Origin: Hansfordia pulvinata
Lineage: Eukaryota; Ascomycota; Sordariomycetes; Xylariales
DNA length: 64,000 nucleotides
Assembly: GCA_006538405.1 (NCBI GenBank)
Contig: BJKQ01000011.1
Location: 80,001-144,000, forward strand
Direction: 5' to 3'
This document shows, piece by piece, positions 1-11,030 of the stretch. The notes under the pieces were generated by a model, which did no database searches, was not told where the DNA came from, and saw only the letters and a program-made list of their open reading frames with translations. The first letter of the stretch is position 1. The number at the start of each line of letters is the position of its first letter. A program made the translations under genes and the position numbers.

Positions 1-368
1 GGGGGTGGCAGCACACAGCTTGGCCCAACGTGCGAGTGACCTGTGGACGGGTGTAGCCGGCTTCGTCTGATAGCCCTGCCAACTAACTAGGTACTGGGTG
101 CATCCTCCCAACGTTCGGGGGCTTTCCATGCGAGTGAGCAGGCTATGCACAGGGAAGAAGGCGGGCATCGCAGGCATTGGACCACGCGAGAACGCCGGGC
201 GAGTGGCCACGACAGCAAGTCAGCCTTGGGCCTCACTTCCTGAGCGAGAAGCCCACAACGAGGGGAGGGCCAGGGTGTGGGGCATCAAACTCTCGACATC
301 CAACCCACCAGCTCGAATATTTCCTTCATCTGCTACATATCAGTACTCTCCCCTCTACCATCCGCAAA
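1..368. other. intergenic, left edge
   Basis: No gene is recognised here. The last 80 bases before position 369 are rich in C and T and end in a context resembling a fungal transcript leader just ahead of an ATG. The open frames across this stretch have no recognisable protein character. Confidence 0.4.
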
Positions 369-589
369 ATGTCTTCTCAGACATCGCCCGGAACGACCGA
401 GCTAGGCCCACTCCCGAAGGCCCAGTCTCCCCCGCCGACGACAACAACCCCGAGCTACGGTTTCCAGGAATGGGCCACGAACGCATCAACGAGAGTGCTG
501 GCCCTGCTGGAGCACTCCGTGCATCGGCTACGCGCCGACCACGCCACAGCAACAGCGCAGGCGAGGCAGAGGCCCGAAGAAAAAAAAGT
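369..589 (+). CDS. possible 5' exon of an unrecognised protein
   Basis: An ATG at 369 follows a CT-rich leader and an AAA context typical of fungal starts. It opens a Ser/Pro/Thr-rich peptide of about 73 residues beginning MSSQTSPGTTELGP. A GTAGGT donor-like site lies at about 590. I could not find a convincing downstream exon: the frame runs on into DNA that is antisense to the caspase remnant. It may be the start of a gene damaged by the same frame problems seen elsewhere, or chance. No function is assigned. Confidence 0.22.
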
Positions 590-1204
590 AGGTACCTGCT
601 GTGCCGTGGGAAGCAACCCTCTCCCGAGCAGGGTTCGGTATCCGAAAGTCGCTGAAAAGAAGATGTCAATCTGGCTCGGAACTCAGTCGAGGACCACACC
701 AACGGCTACCCACGCTCCGCGGCGGCGTCTGTGTGTTCCGTCCAGCCTCGGCAGGTCCACGGTGCACCCCGCGGGCCACGGCAGAACCCGCAAGTATCCC
801 AGGTGCCTCTTGACCGCTGCCTCCGCCGCCCAATCCCCCGCCGGCGACGCCAAGGCCGGGCTGGACGCAGACCCTTTCGACGGGGGAATCCGAGGAGGCG
901 CCGGCCGGCCTGGCGCGCCACCCGAAGTTGAGCGCGCCGGTGTCCGCTCCCGTGGATTCGGGCGCGAGCTCCCACTCCAAGGGCCACACGGGGGCCGACA
1001 AGCGGGTCCAAAGCCCGCCCCGGCGGCGCGGTCTCCGGCTTCGGCAGGAGGCCAAAGCAGGCAGGCAGTAGGCGGCGGATTTGTCGCCCTCGCGGAACGG
1101 CGCGCAGCAAGCCGGCCCGCATGCGGACGCGCCCGGGGCCGGTCCCGGATGGCAGCAGTGCGAATGTGGCGGTTTGCGACGGCGATGCCGATGCCGATGC
1201 CGAT

Positions 1205-1760
1205 GACGAGAGCCCGGCGAAGAAGGAGCGCTCGACGTTACCGAAGCGTATCGGGTTCTGCCGCGGCTGGTGCTGGTAGAGCCAGGTACTGACGCACTCG
1301 CGGAGGGACTGGTTGGTGATGTCGCCGGCCGCGGCACCCTTTGCCGGCCAGGCTCCGGCGCGCCTTGAACAGGTAGTACGAGAGGGCCCCGCGCGCCTCC
1401 GTCCTTTCCGGCTGCTGCCGTGTCGCAGCGACGGCGGCGCCGACCTCCCCGGGCCGTCTCGCCGCGGGCCACAGGCGCCAGCAGAAGATGGCGTAGCCGT
1501 CCGGGTGCGAGAACAGGCCGAGATCAGGCCTTGCGTGGCGGAGGGACGGGGCGGCGTCGAGCTCAGATCCCAGGCCCGTCGCCGCCACCTCGGTCGGGTC
1601 GTACTGCGCCTGCCGGACGCCTGCCATCGCCTCGGAAGACCCGCCGGACACGCAGCAGTCCAGCACGACGGTGGCGACGACGCCTTTAATGATAAGGGCG
1701 CGGATAGCGTAGGCCAGCGTCTGGCCGTTAAGGTAGCGCATCTCCAGCTCCCCGCCCTCG
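1205..1760 (-). pseudogene. caspase-like (peptidase C14) domain remnant
   Basis: On the minus strand, DNA from about 1756 down to 1205 encodes the C-terminal half of a fungal caspase-like domain. It has an LDCC-x-SGG block corresponding to the DCCHSG catalytic-cysteine motif, with Val where His is usual. It then has a GYAI strand, a GALSYYLFKA helix, and a terminal block with TNQSLRECVS followed by RFGNVERSFF. That is the usual order of these proteins up to the RYGNxxFSFFG end of the domain. The blocks lie in different frames, so several indels or sequence errors separate them. The half carrying the catalytic His (YAGHG) was not found upstream, where an A/G-rich tract and the AAA remnant lie. 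Family members act as metacaspase-like peptidases or as effector domains of fungal NLR-type proteins. This copy looks non-functional as given. Confidence 0.6.
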
Positions 1761-2075
1761 CTATCTTTTTCTTCTTTTTCTTCTTTCTCTTCTTTACCAT
1801 CACCACCCCCGCCGGTGTTTACGCCTGCGCCTTAAAAGGTCCCTTTAAATCTGTTGCAGGCTGTCATCCGCCTTATTGCAGCTCGAAAATCAGGCTGCGT
1901 AAGGGTTTTCTGATCAGGCCGGGTTAGTTCGGTGTCTGTTAAGGTCTTTAACCTGAGCCTTAAGGTTAACGCTTCTCAATGGCTAGGTCAATGTCAATGT
2001 GCCTGTCTTTGCGCAGACCGCACCCCAAGTGCGATGCCAGCATTTTGGGCAGTTTGGAGAACATATGTGATGCGG

Positions 2076-2400
2076 TCAGGAGAGCTCGCCCAGGCTCTCA
2101 TCTAACAGTTTGTTTCCTAGTGACGCCTTCCGCGTGGCACGAGGCTCGCCCACACCTGCTGGCGACTCGTCGCATCCAGGCCGTGCTTCTAGGAACACGT
2201 CGCATTCGTCCACGATCAGGATGTCGCTCAATTGGCTCCGGCCTTCCAGCTCCAGAATCTGGGAGAGAAACTGGCCAACTTGGCACGAAGCCGAGCCAAA
2301 GTCACCCAAGGTGAGGCTCGTAAAGCGCCGTGGTGAGCTGCTAGGCAGAAACAGCCTGTCGACGGCGCCGGGGGCTCCGTTCGACCTCGCGGATGGTGGA
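2076..2400 (-). pseudogene. fungal AAA+ ATPase fragment
   Basis: A minus-strand frame encodes a stretch reading LTLGDFGSASCQV, then FLSQILELEG, then ILIVDECDVFLEAR. This matches the segment of large fungal AAA+ ATPases between the sensor region after Walker A and the Walker B motif (usually LLIDEADVFLE). Walker A (GPPGTGKT) is absent from the DNA upstream, and the arginine-finger and C-terminal lid cannot be followed downstream without frame breaks. It is therefore a fragment. It lies just upstream, on the same strand, of the caspase-like remnant. It could be an isolated relic or part of a gene broken by sequence errors. Confidence 0.5.
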
Positions 2401-5400
2401 TGTTCTCGATGGAGAGATCTAGAGCCTCTTTTACAGCTGCAGCGAATAGCCCTCGACCCGCAATCTAGACAGCATGTGGTGGTGGGGAGTCAGGAGCAGC
2501 CCGTCCACGTGTTATCGATGCTGTCCTTGCGCTCTCTGCCGCAAGACGGGGGAGGTCAGCAGCCCGGTGATAGGCCTTCCGTGGGCAGAGAGTAAAGCAC
2601 AGCCAGGCCTGAGTAGATGGTTGAGGGTGATGGCATCGGACAGTGAGCGGGTGGTCTTCGACTGTGGAGATCTAGTCGCCAATCTCGTGTTTGACAGCAC
2701 TACAAAGAAGCCCCGAATGTTGCCCAGTCGTCGTGTTGAGGCTGCCCTACTGCAGGTGCCCGTCGATCCCTGCCTGCAATTCAACATGCACAGAACTGAC
2801 AGACCTGAGCCCACCGAAGATAAGAGGTAGGTGAGGTAGGTACATACCTTAACAGCCAGTCTCCCTCTCACGGGGTCAAGGTCTCCCATCGCCTCTCTGC
2901 CAACGGCCCTCCCCCCTCTCGGCCAGGGACGAAACGTGGTTTGGGCTTGGTCCTTGTACCTGAATTGGTCCAGGTCTAGGCCAGGTTCCAAACCTGAAAA
3001 CCTGGCGGCGCACCGGCAAACTCGGGACAGTGCACTATTTTGAAAGGGTCGCCGTTCTGGCGCTGGGTTTTTTTTCCCTTTCTGTTCGCCTTTTCAGCTC
3101 CCCCCCCCTCCGGATTGGTACCCCCTCTTTCTCTCTAATTTTTATCTCTTGACTGGCCGTTCCAGGGTCTGCTGACCCTGGCTCACATCCCGAGACTCAA
3201 GCTGGCGCAGGGGGTTGGGAAGGGGGCGCGCGATCTGAAGACGTTGTCGAGAGAGACCGATGAAGAGCCTCTCCAAAAATAGTTGACAGCTCGGTTCGAG
3301 TAGGCGAACGGGACATTGGCAAGCAGCGCCCCCGGTCTCGACTCGGCGGGGCCTGCCAGAAGAAAAGAGGCCCTAGTCGAGCTCACCCACGTCGTCGCTG
3401 GCCGAGTCGCCCATCTCGCCACCGGCTGACGACTGGTGGCTCGTGGCTGGAGGGCAGCGGGGCGAGGGTCGCTAACAGATTCCCATCGCGGGCGCATCGG
3501 CACGGCACGTGGCATACGCGACCTCGAACTGGACCCGGCCTTTTTTTCGCGTCCTTGCGACTGCTAACTGATGACTGGTCATCTTTCCGGCCGGTTGGTT
3601 GACACTGGTTCTGGCCCCTTGTTCTGCGGGCCATTTCTTGACAGCGGCTGCTCACCGAGGCGCATCTGTCGGCTACTTGGGCCGCAAGTGGTCCTTTTTT
3701 TTTATATATATAGCTTTTTCTTTTTCTTTCCCCTTATCACGACGTGCGTCTAGCTCACTGTCTCTGCTTCCTCTTACGTTAGGTACATGACCAGCACAAA
3801 TCGATCCCGTGGCAAGGCGAGGCGCGGCTAACCTGCGTGCGTGCGGCGGGAAGGGCATTTCGTTTGTCATGGTATGGCATAGTGGGGAGGAACAGGCATC
3901 CATATCAGAAGAGAAACGCCGCTTCACTGATGAAGCATCCGAGCCGACAAGCGGTCCAAGTGGCCCACGTTGCGTGTTGGCCGCCGAGGAAGAGGCAAAC
4001 CATGGCGAGGGCCAGCACGTCAGCGGCGAACCCGCTCCGCTCTGTCTGCCTGCGGAAGAAGATCAGCGCGTGCTAAACAGGCCCCAGGCATTTCCCGCCG
4101 AGTAAAAGTCATGTAAATACATGTAATGACAAGGCGCAGCTGGCAGTCTACAAATCCTCAACCCACGTGCTCTGTGCCATTGCTCTACCCGTGCACGCCC
4201 AACTATCCTGGCCTATGCAGACCCCATCAAGTCAGTATCAGTGGCCCGAGGTGAACAACCTGTCAACGCCCTGGAGGTCTGATGAGAATCCCATTTTATC
4301 ATTGTCTGTCCTCTTCCTTCCCGCCGTGGCCCCGCCACGTGTGGGCACGAGCCGCCCGGGTTGTACGTCACCGCACGTGCGACGGGTCGAGAGGGATGGA
4401 TTGATCTGCGATTCCTGCCCACGGCCTGTGATCAGCATCATCAGGTATCCGTCGTGGCAATGCGGAGTGTCGAGTTTTAACTACCTACCTACCTAGGTAG
4501 TCACGGGACCTGGCCTGGCCTGCTGCCTGCCGACTCGTGTATGGATTTGTCAACCCAGGGAATCGATTCCGTTTTGGCAGAAGACGGGAAAGAAGACGAG
4601 GAGAATGGGGCCAAGAAGACAAGGACCCGCCCGCCCGCCCCCGGTGACGTGACACGGCAACTGACGGGTGCCAGAAGGGTTTTCTATAATAAAGATCCTT
4701 GGCCTCTAGCTGGCCACAGTGCCGCGGACGTCTGTCGAAGCCGCCCCGCTCCCATCTGAGGGGTGGATGGATGGACGTGCAACGTCTCGCACCGCCGCGA
4801 TGTCCCAACCGTCGCCACCCAACTGGGCCCGCCCGTGACACGTGGCCACCGCGTCGGTTACCGCGACGCGACCGCCTGTGTGAGTACCTTGGGTATTCTG
4901 ACCAGATCAGACCCGACCAGACCAGGAGAGGAGAGGAGAGGGATACGGACGGCTATCCCGACTGGGCCTCTGAACTTAAGGCCTCAAGAGGTCTCTCCAA
5001 TGCAGCCTGTACCCTTCTCCCTGTCTCCCCTTCTTTTGCCATTGGGGGCGACGCCGCTGGTCCCACACCGGCCGCTGACATATTCCATCAACACAAACTT
5101 CATCAAACTGACTCCACGCCCGAAGCGGACTGGTGGTGGCGAACTCACAGGTTGCCCTTGGCCCCGCGGCCCAGCCCCCAGGCCGTTGTATGCCACTGCA
5201 GGAGTCCCTCGCGAGGCTTTTTCCCCAAAGCTACCTAACGACCATCGCCCCGTGTGCCTGGCTCTTCCGGCCGGGCGGGGGGGGGGGGGGGGGGGGGGGG
5301 TTGGGGGAATAAAGTGCGAGACAAGAGAGACAAGGAAAAGGACAAGACTCGTTCGCCCCCGGTGGCGCGTCCTGCTTGGGTCCCTCGGTATGCGCGCGCG

Positions 5401-5768
5401 CAGATTTCTGGGGAAGAGGGCGCGAGAGGGGCGTCCCGGGTGCCGGCATCCATCGCGGGCGCCCTTGTCACGAGTTTGAGTTTATGGAGGGAGCATCTAC
5501 AAATACCTACAAATACCCGTCCACGGCAGCGCCTTCTCTGCGAAGAAGCCAAGGGGGGAAAGGGGATAAGGCCGGTTGGTGTGTTTCCCGCGATTCTCGG
5601 ATTTTTCTCTTCGCTTAAAGGTACTTTTCCCTTCTCTACAAGAAGAAGAAGGAAAGGAAAAGAAAAGAAAAGGACAAGAGAAAAAGAGAAGAAAAAACCC
5701 CTCTGCTCTGGGCATTGCTGTGGGAAGAAAACACCGTCGGCCGCGTGGATTCTACACACTGCCCCGAC
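2401..5768. other. intergenic, no gene recognised
   Basis: About 3.4 kb contains no ORF with recognisable protein features. It holds short CT-rich stretches, a TAGG-type motif run (4481-4500), a GGAGA repeat near 4925 and an uninterrupted G tract (5277-5300). Long ORFs on the minus strand here are low-complexity shadows of the following gene. Confidence 0.5.
5277..5300 (+). repeat. 24-base G homopolymer
   Basis: A run of 24 consecutive G, followed after TT by GGGGG, lies about 470 bp upstream of the secreted-protein gene. Such tracts are length-unstable and can form G-quadruplexes. Confidence 0.95.
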
Positions 5769-6494
5769 ATGCTGCCCCGCAAAGGCCTCGCGGCCCTCGC
5801 CGTGTTCACGGGCGGCCTCCTGGCGCCGTGCGCCCTCGGAGCCGCCCTCGTCGCGACGCGCAACGAGCTCGTCGTCACCACCACCACCACCACCACCACC
5901 ACCACCACATGGCCGTCGCCCGCCACCGCCACGACGCTGCCGAGATCCCGACGCGCCGTCGACAGCGACACCAACAGCGAAGACGACGACGAAGACGACG
6001 ACGACGGCGCGTGGCTCCGAAGGGTGAATCGGAAGAAGACGGACCCGATCCCGGAGGGCGGGCTGGAGGAGAACCTGAGCGCGTGGGACACGCTGACGGT
6101 GCAGACGCACAAGGCGTCGTTCGCGGTGGTGCTGTCGACGTACTGGGCGGTGCGGTCGCCGCTGGAGGACGAGGACTGGCGCAAGGACGTGGTGTGGCAC
6201 GCGGACCCGGAGGGCCACGACTGGGAGGGGGACTACAGGAAGTTCGTGCTGCAGGCCACGGCGCTGCAGCCGTCGATGACGAGGGCGACCATCATCCGCA
6301 GCGCGGGCGAGCGAGAGGCGGTGGACAAGGCCGGCGTGGTCCAGAGGTGGCTGGAGAAGAACGCGTACCCGTCGCACGACAGGAAGAACCGGTACGTGCA
6401 CCCCTACATGGGCAACCACAACGTCATCAAGGTCAAGCAGGGCAAGGCGAGCTGGAGGATGATGTCGGGCGATCTGGACCTCGCTGGCTCTTGA
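5769..6494 (+). CDS. secreted acidic small protein, unrecognised
   Basis: A single-exon frame of 241 residues. The ATG at 5769 is preferred over an in-frame ATG at 5715 because it starts directly with a signal peptide: MLPRK, then the hydrophobic core LAALAVFTGGLL, ending near CALGA. The mature part begins with a poly-Thr run encoded by an ACC repeat, then a basic RSRR site that could be a Kex2-type cleavage site. An Asp/Glu-rich block (about residues 73-85) follows, and then a compact, Trp-containing, cysteine-free domain of about 150 residues. No known family is recognised. Size, signal peptide and composition fit a small secreted protein or candidate effector, but the lack of cysteines is atypical. 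It lies upstream of, and on the same strand as, the DUF2236 gene. Confidence 0.6.
   Translation: MLPRKGLAALAVFTGGLLAPCALGAALVATRNELVVTTTTTTTTTTTWPSPATATTLPRSRRAVDSDTNSEDDDEDDDDGAWLRRVNRKKTDPIPEGGLEENLSAWDTLTVQTHKASFAVVLSTYWAVRSPLEDEDWRKDVVWHADPEGHDWEGDYRKFVLQATALQPSMTRATIIRSAGEREAVDKAGVVQRWLEKNAYPSHDRKNRYVHPYMGNHNVIKVKQGKASWRMMSGDLDLAGS
5876..5908 (+). repeat. ACC trinucleotide repeat (poly-Thr coding)
   Basis: An (ACC)n/(CAC)n tract within the secreted-protein gene. In the gene frame it encodes about 11 threonines just after the signal peptide. Confidence 0.9.
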
Positions 6495-7464
6495 GAGAGA
6501 GGCGGGCAGCCAGGATGACGAGTACACGATGATAGAACAAGCACATTTTCTCTTCTTACCGTCCTTCGTCTTCACCCTCTTCTTTCCTTGTTCATTTCTT
6601 TCGGTGGAGGAAAACAAAAAGACAGAGAGAGAGACACGCTGTTAGTAGTCAAAGGCGTCCATCTCCCGGCAGACCGGTTCCCCCTCCCGTCTCTCCGGCG
6701 GTCCCCAGTCGGACAAGCCGCGGCGTACGTGACAAAGCCAGGAGACGCCGCGCCACACCGCCGACGCCTACTGCGTGGCAATGAACCTGCTCTGCTTGCC
6801 TCGTCCCGGCGACAGGCAGCCATCGGGCCTCGTGACACGGCCCGTCAGTGTCACCGTATGCAGGGAAGCGCCGGCAAGCCGCAGTCGTCAAAGAGACCGA
6901 GCCCCCCCACACACGCTCTGCCGTCCGCTACGTGTGTGCGTGGCAGATGCGGCACAACCCGAGGCTGCTTACTTACGGAGTACGTGGATCGGGAGGGGGG
7001 GGGGGGGGGTCCCAATCACAACCGCCCAGGTTGCCCCTTTCAGACTGCAGCTCGCTGGACGGGAGACGGGGACGGGGACCCTCTCCCTGGTCGCGTTTGT
7101 TGGGGACTGGCAGACCACCCTTGCTCGCCTTCATGCATCACACTTTGGCGTGCATACGAGTACTCGGGATGACACCCTCTGGCCTGGGGGAAGCCTCGGC
7201 TCGCTTGGGGTGCACACCTATTACATTTCCCGATCCGGGGTGTGGGGGCAATCTGTAAGAGATGATGGCAGTATACTACATTATATGTAGGTATACATAA
7301 CCATAGAGGCGCCCACCGTCCACCACTTCCGAGCAGAGGCGCGCCCAAGCAGATGACCACCCCTTCGCAAGAGAACCAGCAAAAAGACAGACGCCTCCAG
7401 GACCACTAAGCAGAAGCCACCCCACTGGACACCACAAGCACAACCCCCGACCTGAACCCCGACC
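6495..7464. other. intergenic between two plus-strand genes
   Basis: No gene is recognised in these 970 bp. They contain a G15 run (6995-7009), a TACGGAGTAC motif (6974-6983) and an AT-rich stretch near 7275-7300 (TTATATGTAGGTATACATAA). That stretch is a plausible core promoter for the downstream gene, about 170 bp before its ATG. Confidence 0.5.
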
Positions 7465-7576
7465 ATGGCGTGCCCGGCCGGATACGGTCCGAAGACCCCA
7501 TCCCCCCTCTCCGAGAAGCCGTCCTCCCCCTCATCGTCACCGTCACCAGCAACAGCAACGACAGGAACAGAAACAG

Positions 7577-7621
<45 letters not shown>

Positions 7622-8502
7622 TACCGGCAGAGACTACCAGAAAGCACCCCTTCGAGAAGCCGCACATCTTCCCGACGATCGCCGAGCCCAAGGAGCTGCG
7701 CGGCTTCGTGGACGAGGCCATCTACCTGACGGGCGGGCAGTTCGCGATCCTGTGCCAGTTCGCGCACCCGGGATTGGCGGAGGGCTCGGCGGCGCACTCC
7801 AACTTCGCCTACCGGATCATGAACCGTCTGCAGACGACGGCGCGCTTCCTCAACGCGGCCGTGTTCGGCACGCAGGCCGAGAAGGAGGCCATCTTCAGCG
7901 TGATCCACGCGGCGCACGCCGACGTCAAGGGGGAGGCCTACTACGCCGACGACCCGGAGCTGCACAAGTGGACCGCGGCGACGCTGTTCGTCTCCCTGGT
8001 CGTCGTCCACGAGGCCTTCTTCGGCAAGCTGCCCCGCGCCCGCCAGGAGGCCCTGTACCGCGAGAGCGCCGTCTACGGGACCAGCCTGCGCATGCCGCCC
8101 GGGATGTGGCCCGAGACGCTGGACGACTTCTGGCGCTACTGGGACCGCAACGTCCGCGAGCTCGAGGTCACCGGCTGGGCCAGGGACCTGTGCCGAGACC
8201 TGCTGTGGCCCCGCGGGATGCCCCTGCTCCTGCGGCCCAGCCTGCCCGTCGCCCGCCTGCTCACCGTCCACTGGCTGCCCGAGCGCTTCCAGAGCGAGTA
8301 CGGCCTGCGCGTCTCCCCCGCCAGCACCGCCGCCTACCACCTCGTCGCCGCCCACGTCGCCCTCGTCTACCCCCGCCTGCCCCGCCGCCTGCGCACTCTG
8401 CCCAGCCGCCTCTACATGAAGGACATGCGCAAGGCCGTCCGGCGCATCGAGGAGACCGGCACGTGGTACAAGACGGTCGGGCAGACCGTCAAGGGGTCGT
8501 GA
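7465..8502 (+). CDS. DUF2236 family, ER-bound oxygenase mpaB/rubber-oxygenase-like protein
   Basis: A single exon of 345 residues. After a Ser/Pro/Thr-rich leader and a poly-Ala stretch encoded by a CAG/GCA repeat (about residues 38-50), the rest matches the mpaB/mpaB'/Lcp (DUF2236) fold. Visible family features are an early FVDEAIYLTGGQFAIL helix, the block VIHAAHADVKGEAY, and the signature YADDPELHKWTAATLF, equivalent to the family's YxADDPexLxWVxaTL. The two histidines of these blocks lie where family members have histidines implicated in haem or metal binding. Members are oxygenases; MpaB' acts in mycophenolic acid biosynthesis and Lcp cleaves rubber. The substrate here cannot be inferred. 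Nothing around it looks like a biosynthetic cluster. Confidence 0.9.
7578..7616 (+). repeat. CAG/AGC trinucleotide repeat
   Basis: About 13 AGC units near the 5' end of the DUF2236 gene. In the gene frame they encode poly-Ala; the other two frames would read poly-Ser and poly-Gln. Length variation here would not shift the frame. Confidence 0.92.
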
Positions 8503-9152
8503 TGCTGATGCTGATCCTTTTGGGGGAATGGGGGGGCAGGGCGGGATATTCAGGCCGGTGAGGTACCAACCGTCCATCCGGAGCTGATTACGGGCATAGT
8601 CCAGAGGGCATGATGGATGCGGGCATTACCGAGACTTGTGATATGGGGGCTGCGGCGGCGGTGGGTTGAAAGACCGGCTACGGGATATGAGCATTACCGA
8701 AAGGGTGAAGAGTCCAGGTTGTCAGCTTGCAAGTTCCCAGACTGGAATCATTTTCTCAACCGCATTCCTGAGCAGTGTACATATCCAGACTCGACGGCGT
8801 TGACACAACCAAGGTCCTGGGCTGGGGCACGATAGCATATACTCACTCATCTCAAGCTTGTGACAAACAAAATATGGAGGCTCGCGAGAGCCCCCGCTTG
8901 GTGTAGTCTGTGGCCCATTTTCTCAACACCCGAAGAGCAGATCCATGCGCAAGACCTATGAAAAGAGCATGTCCTTGGTGATACAGAATCTCTGAGACAC
9001 CCTCGTCGCCTAGAAGCCATGCATTACATCACCCAAGTCCACTAGTACCAGCTCACATCATCAGCTCGGTCTCTTCAACAGATTATTGCACTATCAAGCG
9101 GTATCGAGTAGATATACAAAGTAAAGGGGTCTCGAAGCTCCACGCAAATGGC
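8503..9152. other. convergent intergenic region
   Basis: 650 bp lie between the 3' ends of the DUF2236 gene (plus strand) and the GH76 gene (minus strand). It is presumably the two 3' untranslated regions. I see nothing else in it. Confidence 0.6.
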
Positions 9153-11015
9153 CTAAAGCAGGTAGAACAGCACGAGTGCGCCGACGATAGCGCCGACGAG
9201 CCCGCTCGCGCCGCTGCTGGCGGCGCGCACCCCCGCGCTGCCGGCAGCCGGGTCGTCCGAGGTCGAGTTGCCGCCGTCCGAACCTCCGGACCCGGACCCG
9301 GAGCCATCGGCATTGGTGGTGGCGTTGGCCGTCAGCACCGGCGCGCCCATGACGCTGACGAGCGCGCTGAGGGCGTTCATCTCCTCGACGACGTCCTCGC
9401 CGCACTTGGACCCGTCCTTGTCGCCGCCGTCGCACTGCGTGATGGTCGCCCCCGCGCTCGAGCGCAGGAGCGGGAGCAGCTTGTCGGCGGCGAAGGGGCC
9501 ACCGTGGCGGCCTCGCCCAGGAACTGGTGCAGCAGGCCCTTGAAGAAGGCGGCGTCCTTGGGGCAGTTGCTCTTGCCGCCCTTGCCGGAGCCGCAGGCCG
9601 GCTCGACGGCGTCGCCGGCGTCGTTGAAGAAGGTCTTTGTGGTCTTGTCGACGGCGCCAGAGAGGCGCTCGCGCCACTTGTCGGAGCCGGTCTATAAATC
9701 AGGGAAGGGTTTTCTGTTGTCAGCCAACGGGGACTATTTGCGATCAAGGTCGGGTTAGGTAGGGGTGGGGGGGGGGGGTTGTTCCCTGAACTAAGTACTC
9801 ACCACGTTGTACATGTAGGCGGCGCCCTGGACGAGGGCGCCGGCGGTGTAGGACCACTGGATCTTGTTGATGTCGTCGCAGTCCGGGACGTGGGCGCCGT
9901 CGTAGACGGAGAAGTCGTCGGTGACGAGGCCGATGCGGGTCAGGGCGTCGTACGTGGCCGAGGCCTGGTCGGCGTAGGTCTGGTTGCCGGTCGAGTGCGC
10001 CAGCTTGGCGCCCAGGTTGAAGTAGAGCAGGTTGGAGATGCCTGTGTGGAAGGGAGGGTGTAAGGTCACCAGTCAGCCGGGTCCAATGTCTGTTCGGTGG
10101 ATTGGTGCATTGGGTCTGGTAAGGAGGTAACTCCGTAGACACGTTCATGTACATCCTCTCCTAAGGTAGGTGTCGGGTCGTGTCGTGTATCCCTCTCGGG
10201 CAGTCGTTGACCCCGTGACCTGGGCGCGGAATGTACATTTGGATGGATGCGGGAAGGTGGTATGTAAGGTACAGGTAGGTAGGAAAGGCAGGCACGACCG
10301 GGTGCCCTAGCCTTGGTCATGGGATGTTTTCGCACTGGGTCGATCGGATAGACTCACTGTTGACATAGTTGTAGCCCGTGTTCATGGGGAAGATCTGCCA
10401 GCGGAGGGCGCCCTTGCAGCCGCCCTTGTCCAGGCGGCGGCCCTCGGCGGACTGCCCGCGGAAGGTGTTCTCGGCCCGCTGCAGCCAGCTCGGGCCTGGG
10501 CCCGAGCCCAAGCCCGAGTCCGAGTCCGAGTCCTCGGCGGTGGCGTTGCCGGCTCCTCCGCCGCCCTCCTGCCACTGCTCGAGCCCCGAGTCGGCGGCGG
10601 CCAGCGACGCCAGCGCCCAGAAGCCCTGGTCGTCGTTGCCCGCCGACGCGGACCAGTTGGCCGGCAGGAAGTCGTTGTCCAGGCCGGACTGCCAGCCCAG
10701 CGCCTGCGCGATCTTGTCGTCGAAGGACCGGTCGCCCGTGTGCGCCCGGTACGCCAGCATGGCCTGCCACAGCGCCCCGCCCGACCACCAGTAGTAGTCG
10801 CCCGAGGGCGGCGGCTCCGACAGCAGGCCCGGGATCTGCCCGGGCTCGTCGCCCTTGTACTGCTGCATCAGGTCCCCCGCCAGCGACGCCGCCACCGTCT
10901 TGACCGCCTCGGCGTCGTTCAAGTCCGCCGCCCGCGCCCCGCCGAGGCCGTCCGAGGGCAGCAGCAGCAGCAGCAGCGCCGGGGCGAGCTGCGTCGCGGA
11001 GAGTGGCGATCGCAT
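9153..11015 (-). CDS. DCW1: GPI-anchored GH76 mannan endo-1,6-alpha-mannosidase (DCW1/DFG5 family)
   Basis: Three exons: 11015-10358, 10041-9803 and 9691-9153 (introns of 316 and 111 bp with GTGAGT donors). The product is about 478 residues if one frame error is repaired. It has a signal peptide (APALLLLLLPSDGLGGARA) and the GH76 block GDYYWWSGGALWQA. The catalytic Asp pair lies in GNDDQGFWALA (about residues 128-129). It continues with FPMNTGYNYVNSISNLLYF, a Ser/Gly/Asn-rich tail, and a C-terminal hydrophobic GPI signal (GLVGAIVGALVLFYLL). DCW1/DFG5 proteins attach GPI-anchored mannoproteins to the fungal wall. At 9495-9498 a GGGG run breaks exon 3; a fifth G restores APFAADKLLPLLR, the conserved family continuation. 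The ATG at 11015 is chosen because the signal peptide follows it; an upstream in-frame ATG would add a poly-His leader. Confidence 0.92.
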
Positions 11016-11030
11016 GGTGGTGTTGTTGGT

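Noticed and set aside
5235..6617. 460-codon minus-strand frame across the secreted-protein gene
   Set aside because: It is composed of Val/Arg/His low complexity from the antisense of a GC-rich gene plus intergenic homopolymers, with no motif.
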